Positions 1-9,741 are shown, counted from the stretch's first letter. The stretch is DNA of 64,000 nt from Roseobacter sinensis (GCF_025755255.1 NZ_JALIEB010000003.1:248001-312000); one strand, 5' to 3'. Notes: generated by a model not told the origin, from the sequence alone. A program made the numbers and translations.

Positions 1-236
1 GCGAAATCCATGCGGGCTGCGCAATCGATCAGGTCGGCCACGTCATCTGCGGACTGCCGGCCAGCCAATTCGAACGCGGCAAATTCGATCAGCTGGGATG
101 CGACGCCAAGCGCCCGGCTCGACCGGTCCGACAGTGGCAAGCTGCGCAAGTGACTGACAAGCGCGTCAACCGCCGCGTCCGTCTGCTGATGCACCCTGGC
201 GCCCCTGCGCGCCGCACTTGCCTTTCTCACACACAT
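1..236 (-). CDS. Hypothetical protein, C-terminus beyond window edge
   Basis: A reading frame on the minus strand starts with ATG at 236 and runs off the left edge, so only about 78 N-terminal residues are visible. An AGGAAGG ribosome-binding site sits about 8 bases upstream of the ATG. The N-terminus is basic (several Arg and Lys in the first 15 residues) and is followed by an Ala/Leu/Asp-rich, probably helical stretch. There is no signal peptide or membrane segment in the visible part. I do not recognise the family and assign no function. Confidence 0.5.
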   Translation of the reverse strand, partial: MCVRKASAARRGARVHQQTDAAVDALVSHLRSLPLSDRSSRALGVASQLIEFAAFELAGRQSADDVADLIDCAARMDF

Positions 237-408
237 CCGTTTGACCCTTCCTGATCGCAACTACACTTTGCCTATTCCTTAAGGATGAATCACAGGGCCC
301 GGCGCTTGGCAAGGCACAGTTTGTGGCAGCCCCGACGCAGGCCGAGGCATGCCGTCACGTGTCCTTGTCGGCGCCCTTATGCCCAACCGGCTCGATCGGT
401 GATGAACG

Positions 409-484
<76 letters not shown>

Positions 485-493
485 GTCCCGTGC

Positions 494-522
494 GATTTAG
501 CCAATGTGAGGCGCTGCTTCAA
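494..522 (-). promoter_or_regulatory. Sigma-70-type promoter for tRNA-Val(TAC)
   Basis: On the minus strand TTGAAG (517-522) is followed after exactly 17 bases by TAAATC (494-499), and the tRNA begins about 10 bases later. The -35 hexamer overlaps the stop codon of the upstream phosphatase gene. The second tRNA-Val gene has the same -35 hexamer and the same spacing, which supports the call. Confidence 0.5.
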
Positions 523-1097
523 CCCCCTATTGAAAGCTGCCGCATGGCCCCGTTTTCAAGATGATAGATCACCCCCTGCCCGCCCGGCAGCATCCCGATC
601 TCGCTCAGATCCCGATCAAGAACAATGAGCCGCAGCATGCGGGAGGTGATGCCATGCGTCACCAGCACTGACGGCGTCTGAAGGGTCCCGAGGAAGGCCC
701 GGCAGCGCGCCCGCAGCGCCACGAAGCCCTCGCCGCCCGGCGCACGGTTGTAAAGGTGCAACGCGCTCTCTTCGCTCTCGTCGACGACACCATCGATCTT
801 CAGTTCGCTGCGCTGGAGGCCCTCCCAGGCACCAACGCCGATCTCGGCCAGCCGCGCATCGGTCTCGATCTGCGGAAACAGGCCTTCCAGCGCGATGGCG
901 GCAGTCTGGACCGCGCGGCCCTGCGGGCTCGCGTAGGCCCGGAACCCGTCGAGGGTTTGCGCCTGCAGGATCTGTCGTTGCGCGCGCGCCTGTTCTTGCC
1001 CGAGCGGCGTCAGGGGCGAGTCGAGCCCGCCCTGGATGCGGTGCTGGGCATTCCATTCGGTCTGCCCGTGGCGCAGGATGTACAAGGGAGGATACAC
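519..1097 (-). CDS. Histidine phosphatase family protein (phosphoglycerate mutase-like)
   Basis: About 192 residues of the histidine phosphatase superfamily. Near the N-terminus is the signature LRHGQTEWN, whose His becomes phosphorylated. It is followed by a Leu-Thr-Pro-Leu-Gly-xx-Gln-Ala segment usual in the family, and VTHGITSR near the C-terminus carries the second catalytic His. The substrate cannot be read from sequence; candidates are small phosphomonoesters, and a cofactor-independent glycolytic role is not implied. The start is uncertain: GTG at 1097 gives the family's usual short N-terminus, while ATG at 1163 would add 22 unrelated basic residues. The gene lies between two tRNA-Val genes on the same strand. 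Confidence 0.85.
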   Translation of the reverse strand: MYPPLYILRHGQTEWNAQHRIQGGLDSPLTPLGQEQARAQRQILQAQTLDGFRAYASPQGRAVQTAAIALEGLFPQIETDARLAEIGVGAWEGLQRSELKIDGVVDESEESALHLYNRAPGGEGFVALRARCRAFLGTLQTPSVLVTHGITSRMLRLIVLDRDLSEIGMLPGGQGVIYHLENGAMRQLSIGG

Positions 1098-1236
1098 GCG
1101 GGGTCGTCGTCTTTCGTGATGATCGGTGCAGGCCGATCTGCCACAGCGCGGCGCGACTGTCACGTGCGATTGACGGCCCCGAGCGGCCCCCGCCCGCGCA
1201 ACTTGGGCATAGCTCGTCTCTGCCTCAGAAGCGGAA

Positions 1237-1311
1237 TGGTGGGTGATAAGAGATTTGAACTCCTGACATCTTCGATGTGAACGAAGCGCTCTACCACTGA
1301 GCTAATCACCC
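1237..1311 (-). tRNA. tRNA-Val (anticodon CAC)
   Basis: The reverse complement has the acceptor stem GGGTGAT/ATCACCC, a D arm with AGCTCAGTGGTAGAGC, an anticodon arm with loop TTCACAT (anticodon CAC, valine), a T arm with GTTCAAATC, and an encoded CCA (1237-1239). It is a second valine isoacceptor, about 750 bases from tRNA-Val(TAC) and on the same strand. Confidence 0.97.
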
Positions 1312-1320
1312 ATATCCGGG

Positions 1321-1349
1321 GTAATACCGTAGAGATTTCGCTTCTTCAA
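1321..1349 (-). promoter_or_regulatory. Sigma-70-type promoter for tRNA-Val(CAC)
   Basis: On the minus strand TTGAAG (1344-1349) and TATTAC (1321-1326) are separated by 17 bases, with the tRNA starting about 10 bases further on. The -35 hexamer and spacer length match those before tRNA-Val(TAC), although the intervening sequence differs. Confidence 0.5.
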
Positions 1350-1406
1350 CATGATAAACTGCATCTTTGGAGCATTCGCTCAACCCAAGATACAGCGGAA
1401 CAAGTG

Positions 1407-2204
1407 ATGCCAGCTGACGAAGGACTGTCATGGAGAAAGATCGTCGTCGCGACTGTGGTCGCGTTTTTCGCTGCTCTGGGGACTTATGCCTTCACGGTGA
1501 CACGGGACACTTTCGAGCGCACCATCGTCATCGAAGATCCATTCCCGCCTCCTGAACCTTTGTCCGCCCGTTTGCTGGTCGAAGGACCGGATCCCTTCGG
1601 CGGCGCGGCCTTTGTGACATCGCCGCTCGTCACGGACCCGGACCGGACAATCGACGACCTGACACGGGAAGACGCGATCTATCCGGCGTATCGGCAGAAA
1701 CTTGGGCAATGGAGCGATATCGCGACGGCATTTCACGCCGTGCGGATCGAACTGCGCACCCCGCTCGAAACACCTGTGGTGGTCACCGACATCGTACCGC
1801 GCATCCTCGAACGCACCGAGCCCAAACATGGCTGGTACCTCGCAGAAGGCGGGTGTGGTATCGGTTTCAATGCCATCCGAAAGGCGGTCGTCGATTTCGA
1901 CCTGGCGACGCCAGTTGTAGACTTCTCATCGCCGGCCGACGGGGAAAGCGGCACCTTCACGCTTACGGAAGATCACGTCGAAGTCTTTGAAATCACTGCA
2001 TGGACACGCGACCACTATGTCGAGTGGGTCTATGATTTCCACTATACGACAAGCGAGGACACAGGTGTCTTGACCGTGGATCGCCTCGGCATCCCGTTCA
2101 AACTGTCGAGCGAGATCGGCAGCCGCGGCTTCCGCCCGGTCAATTCCGCCGACAATCCGTTCCGGCGCATGTTTCACTGGGATACCGGAATCGAAAGCTG
2201 TTAG
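1407..2204 (+). CDS. Hypothetical membrane-anchored extracytoplasmic protein
   Basis: 265 residues. One hydrophobic segment at about residues 9-29, preceded by a short stretch with Arg and Lys, suggests a signal anchor with the remainder outside the cytoplasmic membrane. The rest is soluble-looking, rich in Asp, Glu, Thr and aromatics, with one Cys in a GCGIGF context near the middle and one at the very C-terminus that could pair as a disulfide. GTG at 1404 immediately precedes ATG at 1407; an AGCGGAA sequence lies upstream. I recognise no catalytic motif. It converges on lon, with the lon terminator between the two stop codons. Confidence 0.65.
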   Translation: MPADEGLSWRKIVVATVVAFFAALGTYAFTVTRDTFERTIVIEDPFPPPEPLSARLLVEGPDPFGGAAFVTSPLVTDPDRTIDDLTREDAIYPAYRQKLGQWSDIATAFHAVRIELRTPLETPVVVTDIVPRILERTEPKHGWYLAEGGCGIGFNAIRKAVVDFDLATPVVDFSSPADGESGTFTLTEDHVEVFEITAWTRDHYVEWVYDFHYTTSEDTGVLTVDRLGIPFKLSSEIGSRGFRPVNSADNPFRRMFHWDTGIESC

Positions 2205-2212
2205 GCCACAGC

Positions 2213-2245
2213 TAGAGAAAAGGGCGCGCAGACCCCTGCGCGCCC
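2213..2245 (-). terminator. Rho-independent terminator of lon
   Basis: A perfect 10-bp stem, GGGCGCGCAG (2222-2231) with CTGCGCGCCC (2236-2245), encloses a 4-base loop. On the minus strand it is followed by TTTTCTCT. The T-rich tract is on the lon side only, so termination is expected for lon transcription. Confidence 0.85.
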
Positions 2246-2264
2246 AATGCGGTTCACGACAGGC

Positions 2265-4676
2265 TCAGTGCGCCGCTGCCGCGTCTCCTCCAGGTTCGGG
2301 CTTGCTGGCCAGAGCCGCGGCGGCGGCCTCCTCGGCCTCCTGATCCCACTCGATGGGCTCCGGCGTGCGCACCAGCGCGTGTTTGAGCACATCCGAGACG
2401 TGGTCGACCGGGATGATCTCCAGCCCGTCCTTCACGTTGTCCGGGATCTCGGGCAGGTCCTTCGCATTCTCCTCGGGGATCAGCACCGTCGTGATTCCGC
2501 CGCGCAGCGCCGCGAGCAGCTTCTCTTTCAGGCCGCCAATCGGCATCGCGTTGCCGCGCAAGGAAACCTCGCCCGTCATCGCAATGTCCTTGCGGACCGG
2601 GATCTTGCTCAGCACCGAGACAATCGACGTCACCATCGCCAACCCGGCACTCGGCCCATCCTTGGGCGTCGCGCCATCGGGCACGTGCACGTGAATGTCG
2701 ATCTTGTCGAACTGCGGCGGTTTCACCCCGATCTGCGGGCTGATGGACCGCACGTAGCTTGAGGCCGCGTCGATCGATTCCTTCATCACATCGCCGAGCT
2801 TGCCGGTGGTCTTCATCCGGCCCTTGCCCGGCAGGCGCAGCGCCTCGATGCTCAGCAGCTCGCCACCCACCGAAGTATAGGCCAGCCCGGTCACGACCCC
2901 GATCTGATCCTCCTTCTCGGCGAGACCATAGCGGTACTTCTTCACGCCCAGGAACTCATCGAGGTTCTCGTCCGTGACGGTGACCGTCTCGGCCTCCTTC
3001 TTGATGATCTTGGTCAGCGATTTCCGCGCCACCTTTGCGATCTCGCGCTCGAGGTTCCGCACGCCGGCCTCGCGGGTATAGGTGCGGATCATCTCTGTGA
3101 GCGCGCTGTCGTCCAGTTCGAACTCCTTCGCCTTCAGCCCGTGGTTCTTGATCTGCTTCGGGATCAGGTGCTGTTTGGCGATTTCGCGCTTTTCGTCCTC
3201 GGTGTAGCCGGCAAGCGGGATGATCTCCATCCGGTCGAGCAGCGGGCCGGGCATGTTGTAGCTGTTCGACGTGGTCAGGAACATCACGTTCGAGAGGTCA
3301 TATTCCACCTCCAGATAGTGATCCACGAAGGTGGAGTTCTGTTCCGGATCCAGCACCTCCAGCATGGCGCTCGCAGGGTCCCCGCGGAAGTCCTGCCCCA
3401 TCTTGTCGATCTCATCGAGCAGGATCAGCGGATTGGTGGTCTTCGCCTTCTTCAGCGCCTGGATGATCTTGCCCGGCATCGAACCGATATAGGTCCGCCG
3501 GTGCCCGCGAATCTCGCTCTCATCGCGCACGCCGCCCAATGAGATGCGGATGAACTCGCGCCCGGTGGCCTTTGCCACCGACTTGCCGAGCGAGGTCTTG
3601 CCCACGCCCGGAGGGCCGACAAGGCACATGATCGGGCCCTTCAGCTTGCTCGAGCGCTGCTGCACCGCGAGATACTCGACGATGCGCTCCTTCACTTTTT
3701 CGAGACCGTAGTGATCGTCGTCCAGAACCTTCTGTGCGCGGCCCAGATCCTTCTTCACCCGGCTCTTCACACCCCAGGGGATCGACAGCATCCAGTCGAG
3801 GTAGTTGCGCACCACCGTAGCCTCGGCGGACATCGGGCTCATGTTCTTGAGCTTTTTCAGCTCCGCCTCGGCCTTTTCCTTGGCTTCCTTGCTCAGCTTG
3901 GTCTCGGCGATCTTGGCCTCGAGCTCGGCCACCTCGTTCTTGCCGTCCTCGCCATCACCCAGTTCCTGCTGGATCGCCTTCATCTGTTCGTTGAGGTAGT
4001 ATTCGCGCTGGGTCCGCTCCATCTGGGATTTCACGCGGGTCTTGATCTTCTTCTCGACCTGCAGCACCGACATCTCGCCCTGCATCAGGCCATAGACCTT
4101 CTCCAGCCGCTCGCTGACGCTGAGTGTCTCGAGCAGGTCTTGTTTCTGATGCACTTCGATGCCGAGATGGCCCGCGACCAGATCGGCAAGCTTCGCCGGT
4201 TCGGTACTTTCACCGACCGCCGCAAGCGCTTCTTCCGGAACGTTTTTCTTGACTTTCGCATAGCGCTCGAACTCATCCGATACGGTGCGCAACAGTGCTT
4301 CGGTCGTGGCCAGATCGCCTGGCATCTCGGTCAGATATTCCGCGCGCGCCTCAAAGAAGCTGTCGTTGTCGAGATACTCGGTGATGCGCACCCGCGCCTG
4401 CCCCTCGACCAGCACCTTCACGGTGCCATCGGGCAGTTTCAGCAGTTGCAGCACATTGGCCAGCACACCGGCCTTGTAGATGCCGTCGCTGTCGGGATCG
4501 TCCACGCCCGGATCGATCTGGCTCGACAGCAGGATCTGCTTGTCGTCCGACATGACCTCTTCGAGTGCGCGGACCGATTTCTCGCGTCCCACGAAGAGCG
4601 GCACAATCATATGGGGGAAAACCACGATATCGCGCAGCGGCAATACCGGGTAAGAAGCGTTCAGAGGCTCTTGCAT
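2265..4676 (-). CDS. lon: ATP-dependent endopeptidase La (Lon)
   Basis: 803 residues, full length for Lon. An N-terminal LON substrate-recognition domain (about 10-205) and a long charged helical region (about 210-285) precede the AAA+ module, with Walker A GPPGVGKT at 354-361 and Walker B LILLDEID near 420. The C-terminal protease domain has the Ser-Lys dyad: Ser676 in PKDGPSAG and Lys719 in GGLKEKL. Lon degrades misfolded and regulatory proteins in the cytoplasm as a hexamer. The gene stands alone with its own terminator; I could not find a clear heat-shock promoter in the roughly 200 bases upstream. Confidence 0.98.
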   Translation of the reverse strand: MQEPLNASYPVLPLRDIVVFPHMIVPLFVGREKSVRALEEVMSDDKQILLSSQIDPGVDDPDSDGIYKAGVLANVLQLLKLPDGTVKVLVEGQARVRITEYLDNDSFFEARAEYLTEMPGDLATTEALLRTVSDEFERYAKVKKNVPEEALAAVGESTEPAKLADLVAGHLGIEVHQKQDLLETLSVSERLEKVYGLMQGEMSVLQVEKKIKTRVKSQMERTQREYYLNEQMKAIQQELGDGEDGKNEVAELEAKIAETKLSKEAKEKAEAELKKLKNMSPMSAEATVVRNYLDWMLSIPWGVKSRVKKDLGRAQKVLDDDHYGLEKVKERIVEYLAVQQRSSKLKGPIMCLVGPPGVGKTSLGKSVAKATGREFIRISLGGVRDESEIRGHRRTYIGSMPGKIIQALKKAKTTNPLILLDEIDKMGQDFRGDPASAMLEVLDPEQNSTFVDHYLEVEYDLSNVMFLTTSNSYNMPGPLLDRMEIIPLAGYTEDEKREIAKQHLIPKQIKNHGLKAKEFELDDSALTEMIRTYTREAGVRNLEREIAKVARKSLTKIIKKEAETVTVTDENLDEFLGVKKYRYGLAEKEDQIGVVTGLAYTSVGGELLSIEALRLPGKGRMKTTGKLGDVMKESIDAASSYVRSISPQIGVKPPQFDKIDIHVHVPDGATPKDGPSAGLAMVTSIVSVLSKIPVRKDIAMTGEVSLRGNAMPIGGLKEKLLAALRGGITTVLIPEENAKDLPEIPDNVKDGLEIIPVDHVSDVLKHALVRTPEPIEWDQEAEEAAAAALASKPEPGGDAAAAH

Positions 4677-4874
4677 GCTCTATCCTTGTTCTTGGCAAGA
4701 TGGTTCTGGTCCCGCATATGCAGCAACGCTCGACCATCTCCGGGATCGAATGATTAACGTGGGGCACGTCCCCCCCGAAATCAACCTTACCGTTGTTTCG
4801 GCTTGTGCCAGCATGGCCAGACAACGCCTGAAGCACAAGCCTTCAATCGCCCCTTTTGGCCTCTCGGAACGCTG

Positions 4875-5561
4875 TTACGGCGCGGTCCGATTGTCCGTCA
4901 GGGACACCGAGAGCGACGATACCCGCGATGAGAGTGTCTTGACCTCATCTGCGATCACCGTGAACCCCTTACCCGCATCACCAACCCGGGCCGCCTCGAT
5001 CGAGGCATTGGTGGCAACCATGTTGATAACGCGCCCGATCTTGCCGATTTCCATGGCAATGGCGCTGGTGTGATCACTCACGTCCGCGCGGCCCTTGTCG
5101 GCAAGATCGAGGAAAAAGACCCGCAGCGCATCGACAAAGGTCACACCGCCTTCCGCCACACGCGTGACGCACAGGCCATACATATCGGCGGCCGGCTGGA
5201 ATCCGCGAATCTCCTCGTCCGACATCGTGCAGCGCACGGTGATGTGCAGCAGCTCGTCGACCGCCTTGGTGAGGCGCCCGAGATCCTCGGAAAGTTCCTT
5301 CGGAAGGGTGGCTTTCTGCGCGGCCAGATGCTCCGGCAGCTGTGTTTTCAAGGCATGCGCGGCCTTTTGAATGGTGCCTGCGGCCTCGGAGAAACCTGCC
5401 GGAGTGATATGATCAGCGCCCTCGGAGCCGGCGTCAAGATGATACAGCAGCACCTGGATGGCGGCGACGGGCAGAGGCGTGATCTGCGACAGGATCTGAT
5501 GCAGCTTGCGGTCCTGTGTCATCTCTCCATCCTGCAAGCGGATTTCGGATTTCGACGACAT
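4875..5561 (-). CDS. Short soluble methyl-accepting-chemotaxis-like protein
   Basis: 228 residues with no signal peptide or membrane segment. The last ~55 residues match the tip of the chemoreceptor signalling hairpin: a motif resembling INxxALNAxIEAARxG followed by AGKGFTVIADEVKTLS, where CheA and CheW normally dock. The protein stops soon after the tip, so the descending half of the hairpin and its methylation helices are essentially missing. The N-terminal ~150 residues are helical with His and Cys residues and match no sensor domain I recognise. No che genes are nearby. It may be a cytoplasmic signalling adaptor or a decayed receptor; sequence alone does not decide. Confidence 0.7.
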   Translation of the reverse strand: MSSKSEIRLQDGEMTQDRKLHQILSQITPLPVAAIQVLLYHLDAGSEGADHITPAGFSEAAGTIQKAAHALKTQLPEHLAAQKATLPKELSEDLGRLTKAVDELLHITVRCTMSDEEIRGFQPAADMYGLCVTRVAEGGVTFVDALRVFFLDLADKGRADVSDHTSAIAMEIGKIGRVINMVATNASIEAARVGDAGKGFTVIADEVKTLSSRVSSLSVSLTDNRTAP

Positions 5562-5662
5562 CTAGGCACCTCCAACTCTGTTGCGTTCCTCATAGGCGTG
5601 CGGAGGTTAAGCTTGTCTTAAGCCGGGCAGGAAAGGCTTAAAAAAACGCCGGGACTGGCGCA

Positions 5663-6787
5663 TCACAGCGGCGCGAGATCGCCTTGTGCACGGCTGGTAT
5701 GAAAGGCCGTCTGCCATGCGTCGAACCGCCCCGCTGCTATGGCCTTGCGCATCTGCTGCATCAGGTCCTGATAGTAGGTCAGATTGTGCCACGTCAGCAG
5801 CATCGACGAGATGATCTCCTGGCTGCGGAACACGTGATGCAGATAGGCGCGGGAATAGCTGCGGCAGGCCAGGCAGCGGCAATCCTCATCGAGCGGGCGC
5901 GGATCGTCGGCGTGGCGCGCGTTCTTGATATTGACCACGCCGCGCCGGGTGAAGACCTGCCCGGTGCGCCCCGACCGGCTCGGCAGCACGCAATCCATCA
6001 TGTCGATGCCGCGCGCCACCGCGCCGACAATGTCATCGGGCTTGCCCACCCCCATCAGGTACCGCGGCTTGTCCTCGGGCAGCTGATCGGCCGCAAAGTC
6101 CAGACAGCCAAACATCGCCGCCTGCCCTTCACCCACAGCCAGACCACCCACCGCATAGCCGTCGAACCCGATCGCACGCAGCGCTTCGGCGCTCTCGGCG
6201 CGGAAATCCTCCTCCAGCCCGCCCTGCTGGATGCCGAAGAGCGCGTGCCCCGGCCGGTCGCCGAAGGCGTCCCGCGACCGCTGCGCCCACCGCATGGAAA
6301 GCCGCATCGATTCGGCAATCCGATCCCGGTCCGCAGGCAGCGCCGGGCATTCATCGAAACACATCACGATATCCGAGCCCAGAAGCCGCTGGATCTCCAT
6401 CGAGCGCTCCGGGGTGATCTCGTGCTTCGAGCCGTCGATATGGCTTTTGAAGGTGACGCCGCGCTCGGTGAGCTTGCGCAGATCGGCCAGGCTCATCACC
6501 TGGAACCCGCCGGAATCCGTCAGGATCGGCCGCTCCCAGTTCATGAACTTGTGCAGCCCGCCCAGCCGGTCGATCCGCTCTGCCGTAGGGCGCAGCATCA
6601 GATGATAGGTGTTGCCCAGCAGGATATCGGCGCCGGTCTCAGCGACGCTCTCCGGTAACATCGCCTTCACGGTCGCGGCCGTGCCCACGGGCATGAAGGC
6701 CGGCGTGCGGATCTCCCCCCGGGGGGTCGAGATCAGCCCCGTCCGCGCCTTGCCGTCTGTGGCCTTGAGATCGAAGGAAAACGTCAT
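5663..6787 (-). CDS. tgt: tRNA-guanine transglycosylase (queuine tRNA-ribosyltransferase)
   Basis: 374 residues, the usual bacterial length. The enzyme exchanges guanine-34 of GUN-anticodon tRNAs for preQ1 in queuosine biosynthesis. Visible features are LTDSGGFQ with the catalytic Asp, FGIQQGG and [11 protein letters not shown] in the substrate pocket, MDCVLPSR, and the zinc site CxCxxC with a downstream His near the C-terminus. Start ATG 6787 is preceded by an AAGGGG ribosome-binding site; the open frame extends much further upstream but has no homologous sequence there. queA, the next enzyme of the pathway, is about 45 kb away at 51980-53029. Confidence 0.97.
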   Translation of the reverse strand: MTFSFDLKATDGKARTGLISTPRGEIRTPAFMPVGTAATVKAMLPESVAETGADILLGNTYHLMLRPTAERIDRLGGLHKFMNWERPILTDSGGFQVMSLADLRKLTERGVTFKSHIDGSKHEITPERSMEIQRLLGSDIVMCFDECPALPADRDRIAESMRLSMRWAQRSRDAFGDRPGHALFGIQQGGLEEDFRAESAEALRAIGFDGYAVGGLAVGEGQAAMFGCLDFAADQLPEDKPRYLMGVGKPDDIVGAVARGIDMMDCVLPSRSGRTGQVFTRRGVVNIKNARHADDPRPLDEDCRCLACRSYSRAYLHHVFRSQEIISSMLLTWHNLTYYQDLMQQMRKAIAAGRFDAWQTAFHTSRAQGDLAPL

Positions 6788-6907
6788 TCCGCCCCTTTGC
6801 CTCAATTGTCCGGCGCCGCCAAGCCCGGTAGATCGAACCCGTTGCCAGAAACAGACGTCCGACGCAGACTGGCAGACACGCTCGACAAGGCTGCTCGCGA
6901 TGCCCGC

Positions 6908-8344
6908 ATGACCGACCTTCCCACACAAGTCTGGGTGCTGTTCTTTCTGGGAACGCCCTATCTCATCGCGATTGTCGCGGTGTTGATTGTGCAGACGGTC
7001 CGTTGGCTGCGGCGCCTCTGGGCCACCCGGAAGGCGCCGAATGACGTCACCGAACCACGACAACCCTCGGACGCGGTGGCCTCGGTCTTTCTGCTGCACG
7101 GCACCTTCGCCAGAGGGGCGGCCTGGACCCAGCCGGGCTCCCCCCTGCGCGACGCTGTCATGCGTGGCATCGGCGGGCCAGTGGCGTTCCACACCATCCT
7201 GTGGTCGGGCCGCAATTCGGTCGCCGCCCGCCGCGCCGCTTCCGACGACCTGCATCGACGTGTGACCCGCTCGCTGAAACGCCACCCTGACCGGCGGCAT
7301 CTGGTGATCGCGCACAGCCACGGCGGCAACATCGCGATGCAGGCGCTGTCGCGCGACTTTGAGCTGGGCGCGCGCTGCCAGCTGATCTGCCTGTCGACCC
7401 CCTTCCTCGTTCTGCGACCGCGGCCTGCGCTCCCGATCCTCGAGTTCTGCAGCCTCCTGGCGCCCTTCTTCCTGAGCGTGTTTGCCTTGCGCGCACTAAA
7501 CCTCTGGCTTGGGACACCGCCCCAAGCCTGGTGGGCTGTGGCCTCTTTGATCGGCGCGGTGGCCCTCTCGGTGGTCGTCGCAATGGCTGCCTCGCGCGCC
7601 GGCCGCCGCATCGCCGACGATTTGATGGACGAGACCCAGGTCCCGCGCATGCCCTCGAAAAACGTATTGCTGCTGCGGATGATCGCCGACGAAGCCTCCA
7701 TGGGCATCGCCGCCGCCAATCTGATCAGCCGCGCAACCCAGATGGTGCTTCAGGTGCCGCTTGGCATGCTCGCCGCCGCGGATCAGCGCGTCGAACAGAC
7801 ACGTGTGAGCCTCGAACCCCATCGCTGGGTCTTTCTCTGGAGCGGAATTTTGTTGTTCGCCGCCATATTCGTGATTTCGCTCATGGGTAAGGTCGACCCC
7901 AGCGACACCTCCGTGGCCGTCAGACTTCTGCTGCTCGCCGGAGCGGTCATCCTGTTTCTTGTCTATGGATTTGCCTCGAGGGCAGAGGTCCTGGTGACCG
8001 TCCCCGCCGTTTTTGCCATGAGCCTCCTACTGTTCCCTGTCCTTGCGCTGCTCTCGCTGCTCGCGATAACCACCGGGCGCGAAATGGCGCTGGCCAATGC
8101 GCATCTCGAATTTTTTGCGGAACCCGCTCCTATCGGAGACTGGAACCTTGTGATCGTCCACGAACATGACACGCGTTCAGATCCGCTGAAGGCCGCAAAA
8201 CGCCCAACGCTGCAACACAGTCAAAGTTATCTTAACTCAAGTGCGCTCTACACGGTCGAGCGCTGGATCGCTGATCACAACGCGCCGAAGCGCTCATCAG
8301 GCGCCGACCAGCGGAGGGCCGAATTCGGACAACCCTCCGCTTGA
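6908..8344 (+). CDS. Multi-spanning membrane alpha/beta-hydrolase-like protein
   Basis: About 478 residues from ATG 6908; the frame is open back to a TTG at 6797, so the start is uncertain. After one N-terminal membrane segment (about residues 8-30) comes an alpha/beta-hydrolase-like core: LLHGTF, typical of the oxyanion-hole strand, and AHSHGGN, a nucleophile elbow of the G/A-x-S-x-G type. The middle and C-terminal halves hold further hydrophobic segments (around 160-200 and 300-380), and a His in the region VIVHEHD near the end could complete a triad. A lipase or esterase role is possible, but the substrate is unknown. Divergent from tgt, with the starts close together. Confidence 0.65.
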   Translation: MTDLPTQVWVLFFLGTPYLIAIVAVLIVQTVRWLRRLWATRKAPNDVTEPRQPSDAVASVFLLHGTFARGAAWTQPGSPLRDAVMRGIGGPVAFHTILWSGRNSVAARRAASDDLHRRVTRSLKRHPDRRHLVIAHSHGGNIAMQALSRDFELGARCQLICLSTPFLVLRPRPALPILEFCSLLAPFFLSVFALRALNLWLGTPPQAWWAVASLIGAVALSVVVAMAASRAGRRIADDLMDETQVPRMPSKNVLLLRMIADEASMGIAAANLISRATQMVLQVPLGMLAAADQRVEQTRVSLEPHRWVFLWSGILLFAAIFVISLMGKVDPSDTSVAVRLLLLAGAVILFLVYGFASRAEVLVTVPAVFAMSLLLFPVLALLSLLAITTGREMALANAHLEFFAEPAPIGDWNLVIVHEHDTRSDPLKAAKRPTLQHSQSYLNSSALYTVERWIADHNAPKRSSGADQRRAEFGQPSA

Positions 8345-8398
8345 CCTTATGCGCGGCTGCTCACAAATACGTGAGGCCAATGAAAGAAGGACCCCACC

Positions 8399-9295
8399 TT
8401 GGATATCGAAACCCTTATCGTCTCGCTGATCGAAAGCTCGCTGGTGTTTTTGCTGCTGGCGGCCCTCTTCATTGTCCTGATCGTCAAGGCGGTGAAGATC
8501 GTGCCGCAGTCCGAGAAATACGTGATCGAGCGGTTCGGCCGGCTGCGCTCCGTGCTCGGGCCTGGGATCAACCTGATCGTGCCCTTCATCGACCGCGTGG
8601 CGCATGAGATCTCGATCCTGGAACGCCAATTGCCCAACGCCAGCCAGGACGCGATCACCAAGGACAATGTGCTGGTGCAGGTGGAAACCTCGGTCTTCTA
8701 CCGCATCACCGAACCCGAGCGCACTGTTTACCGTATCCGCGACGTGGATGCCGCCATCGCCACCACCGTCGCCGGCATCGTGCGCGCCGAGATCGGCAAG
8801 ATGGACCTCGACGACGTGCAGGCCAACCGCGCGCAGCTGATTACCACCATAAAGGCGTCCGTCGAAGACGCGGTGGACGACTGGGGCATCGAGGTGACCC
8901 GCGCCGAGATCCTCGACGTGAACCTCGATCAGGCGACGCGGGACGCGATGCTGCAACAGCTCAACGCCGAGCGCGCGCGCCGCGCCGAGGTGACCAAGGC
9001 CGAAGGTGCCAAGCGCGCGGTGGAACTGGCCGCGGACGCCGAGCTCTATGCGTCGGAACAGACTGCCAAGGCGCGTCGCATCCTCGCCGATGCCGAGGCC
9101 TACGCCACGCAAGTGGTGGCCCAGGCGATCAACGAGAACGGGTTGGAGGCGGCACAGTACCAGATCGCGCTGAAACAGGTCGAATCGCTCAATGCGCTTG
9201 GCGGTGGTGAGGGCAAACAGACCATCGTGGTGCCCACCCAGGCGATCGACGCTTTTGGCGACGCCTTCAAGATGCTGAAAGGGCGTGGCACATGA
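8399..9295 (+). CDS. SPFH/band-7 (stomatin-like) membrane protein
   Basis: 298 residues. One N-terminal membrane helix (about 12-34) is followed by a prohibitin-homology domain with PQSEKYVIERFGR and GPGINLIVPFIDRV, a central region of beta-strand and helix, and an Ala/Glu-rich coiled coil (about 185-250). This matches the QmcA/slipin group of flotillin-type scaffolds, which form large oligomeric cages at membranes. The start is TTG at 8399 with an AGAAGG ribosome-binding site. It overlaps the downstream NfeD-like gene by four bases (ATGA). SPFH and NfeD proteins are known partners, so they probably form one membrane microdomain complex. Confidence 0.93.
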   Translation: MDIETLIVSLIESSLVFLLLAALFIVLIVKAVKIVPQSEKYVIERFGRLRSVLGPGINLIVPFIDRVAHEISILERQLPNASQDAITKDNVLVQVETSVFYRITEPERTVYRIRDVDAAIATTVAGIVRAEIGKMDLDDVQANRAQLITTIKASVEDAVDDWGIEVTRAEILDVNLDQATRDAMLQQLNAERARRAEVTKAEGAKRAVELAADAELYASEQTAKARRILADAEAYATQVVAQAINENGLEAAQYQIALKQVESLNALGGGEGKQTIVVPTQAIDAFGDAFKMLKGRGT

Positions 9296-9567
9296 GTGAG
9301 TTGCTGAACCTCTGGTGGGTCTGGACCGCCGCCGCGCTCTCGCTCGCGGTGATCGAAGTGCTGGTTCCGGGCTTCATCTTTCTTGGCTTCGCCTTGGGCG
9401 CGCTGGCCATGGTGATTGTGATCTTCGTGGTCCCCGGTCTCGGCGCCCCGGCCCTTCTCGCCACCTTTGCGGGCCTTTCCCTGCTGGCCTGGATCGGGCT
9501 GCGGCTGGCGTTTCGCAAGCAGTCTTCAGGCGCAAAAGTCGTGCATCACGATATCAACGACGGCTGA
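9292..9567 (+). CDS. NfeD-like small membrane protein
   Basis: 91 residues with two hydrophobic segments (about 8-28 and 31-50), a third short one to about 70, and a short polar tail. It resembles the NfeD short form (YbbK/YbbL type partner) that accompanies SPFH proteins. The typical C-terminal OB-fold of long NfeD proteins is absent or heavily shortened: only about 20 residues follow the last helix. Translation is probably coupled to the SPFH gene through the ATGA overlap. Confidence 0.82.
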   Translation: MSELLNLWWVWTAAALSLAVIEVLVPGFIFLGFALGALAMVIVIFVVPGLGAPALLATFAGLSLLAWIGLRLAFRKQSSGAKVVHHDINDG

Positions 9568-9573
9568 ACTTCT

Positions 9574-9660
9574 CATGGGGCTCTGCCCCATACCCCGGGA
9601 TATTTCCGGCCAGAAGAAGCGCCGGTCTCTTCTCTTGGCCATAAATATGCCCGCCGGAGG
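9574..9660. repeat. Paired inverted intergenic repeat (ATATTT-N2-GGCCA type)
   Basis: A small hairpin (TGGGGC-TCT-GCCCCA, from 9576) is followed by two imperfect inverted copies of one motif. Copy A (9593-9619, plus) contains GGGATATTTCCGGCCAGAAG. Copy B (9629-9660, minus) contains GGGCATATTTATGGCCAAGA. The arms pair at 16 of 20 positions around a 9-base centre, making a long stem-loop after the SPFH/NfeD operon. From memory, similar sequences recur between genes in Rhodobacteraceae; within this window I see no other intact copy. It may terminate or stabilise the operon transcript. Confidence 0.55.
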
Positions 9661-9741
9661 CATGATTCTTTTGCCAAAACCATCTGGTTGAGGTCGCGCG
9701 GGGCACCTGCTACCCCCGATAGAACAACACACGGGGGTCAC

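Noticed and set aside
5620-5650. Inverted repeat TTAAGCC/GGCTTAA between the MCP-like gene and tgt
   Set aside because: Followed by A residues on the plus strand and without a T tract in the needed direction, so not a terminator. Too short to call an operator.
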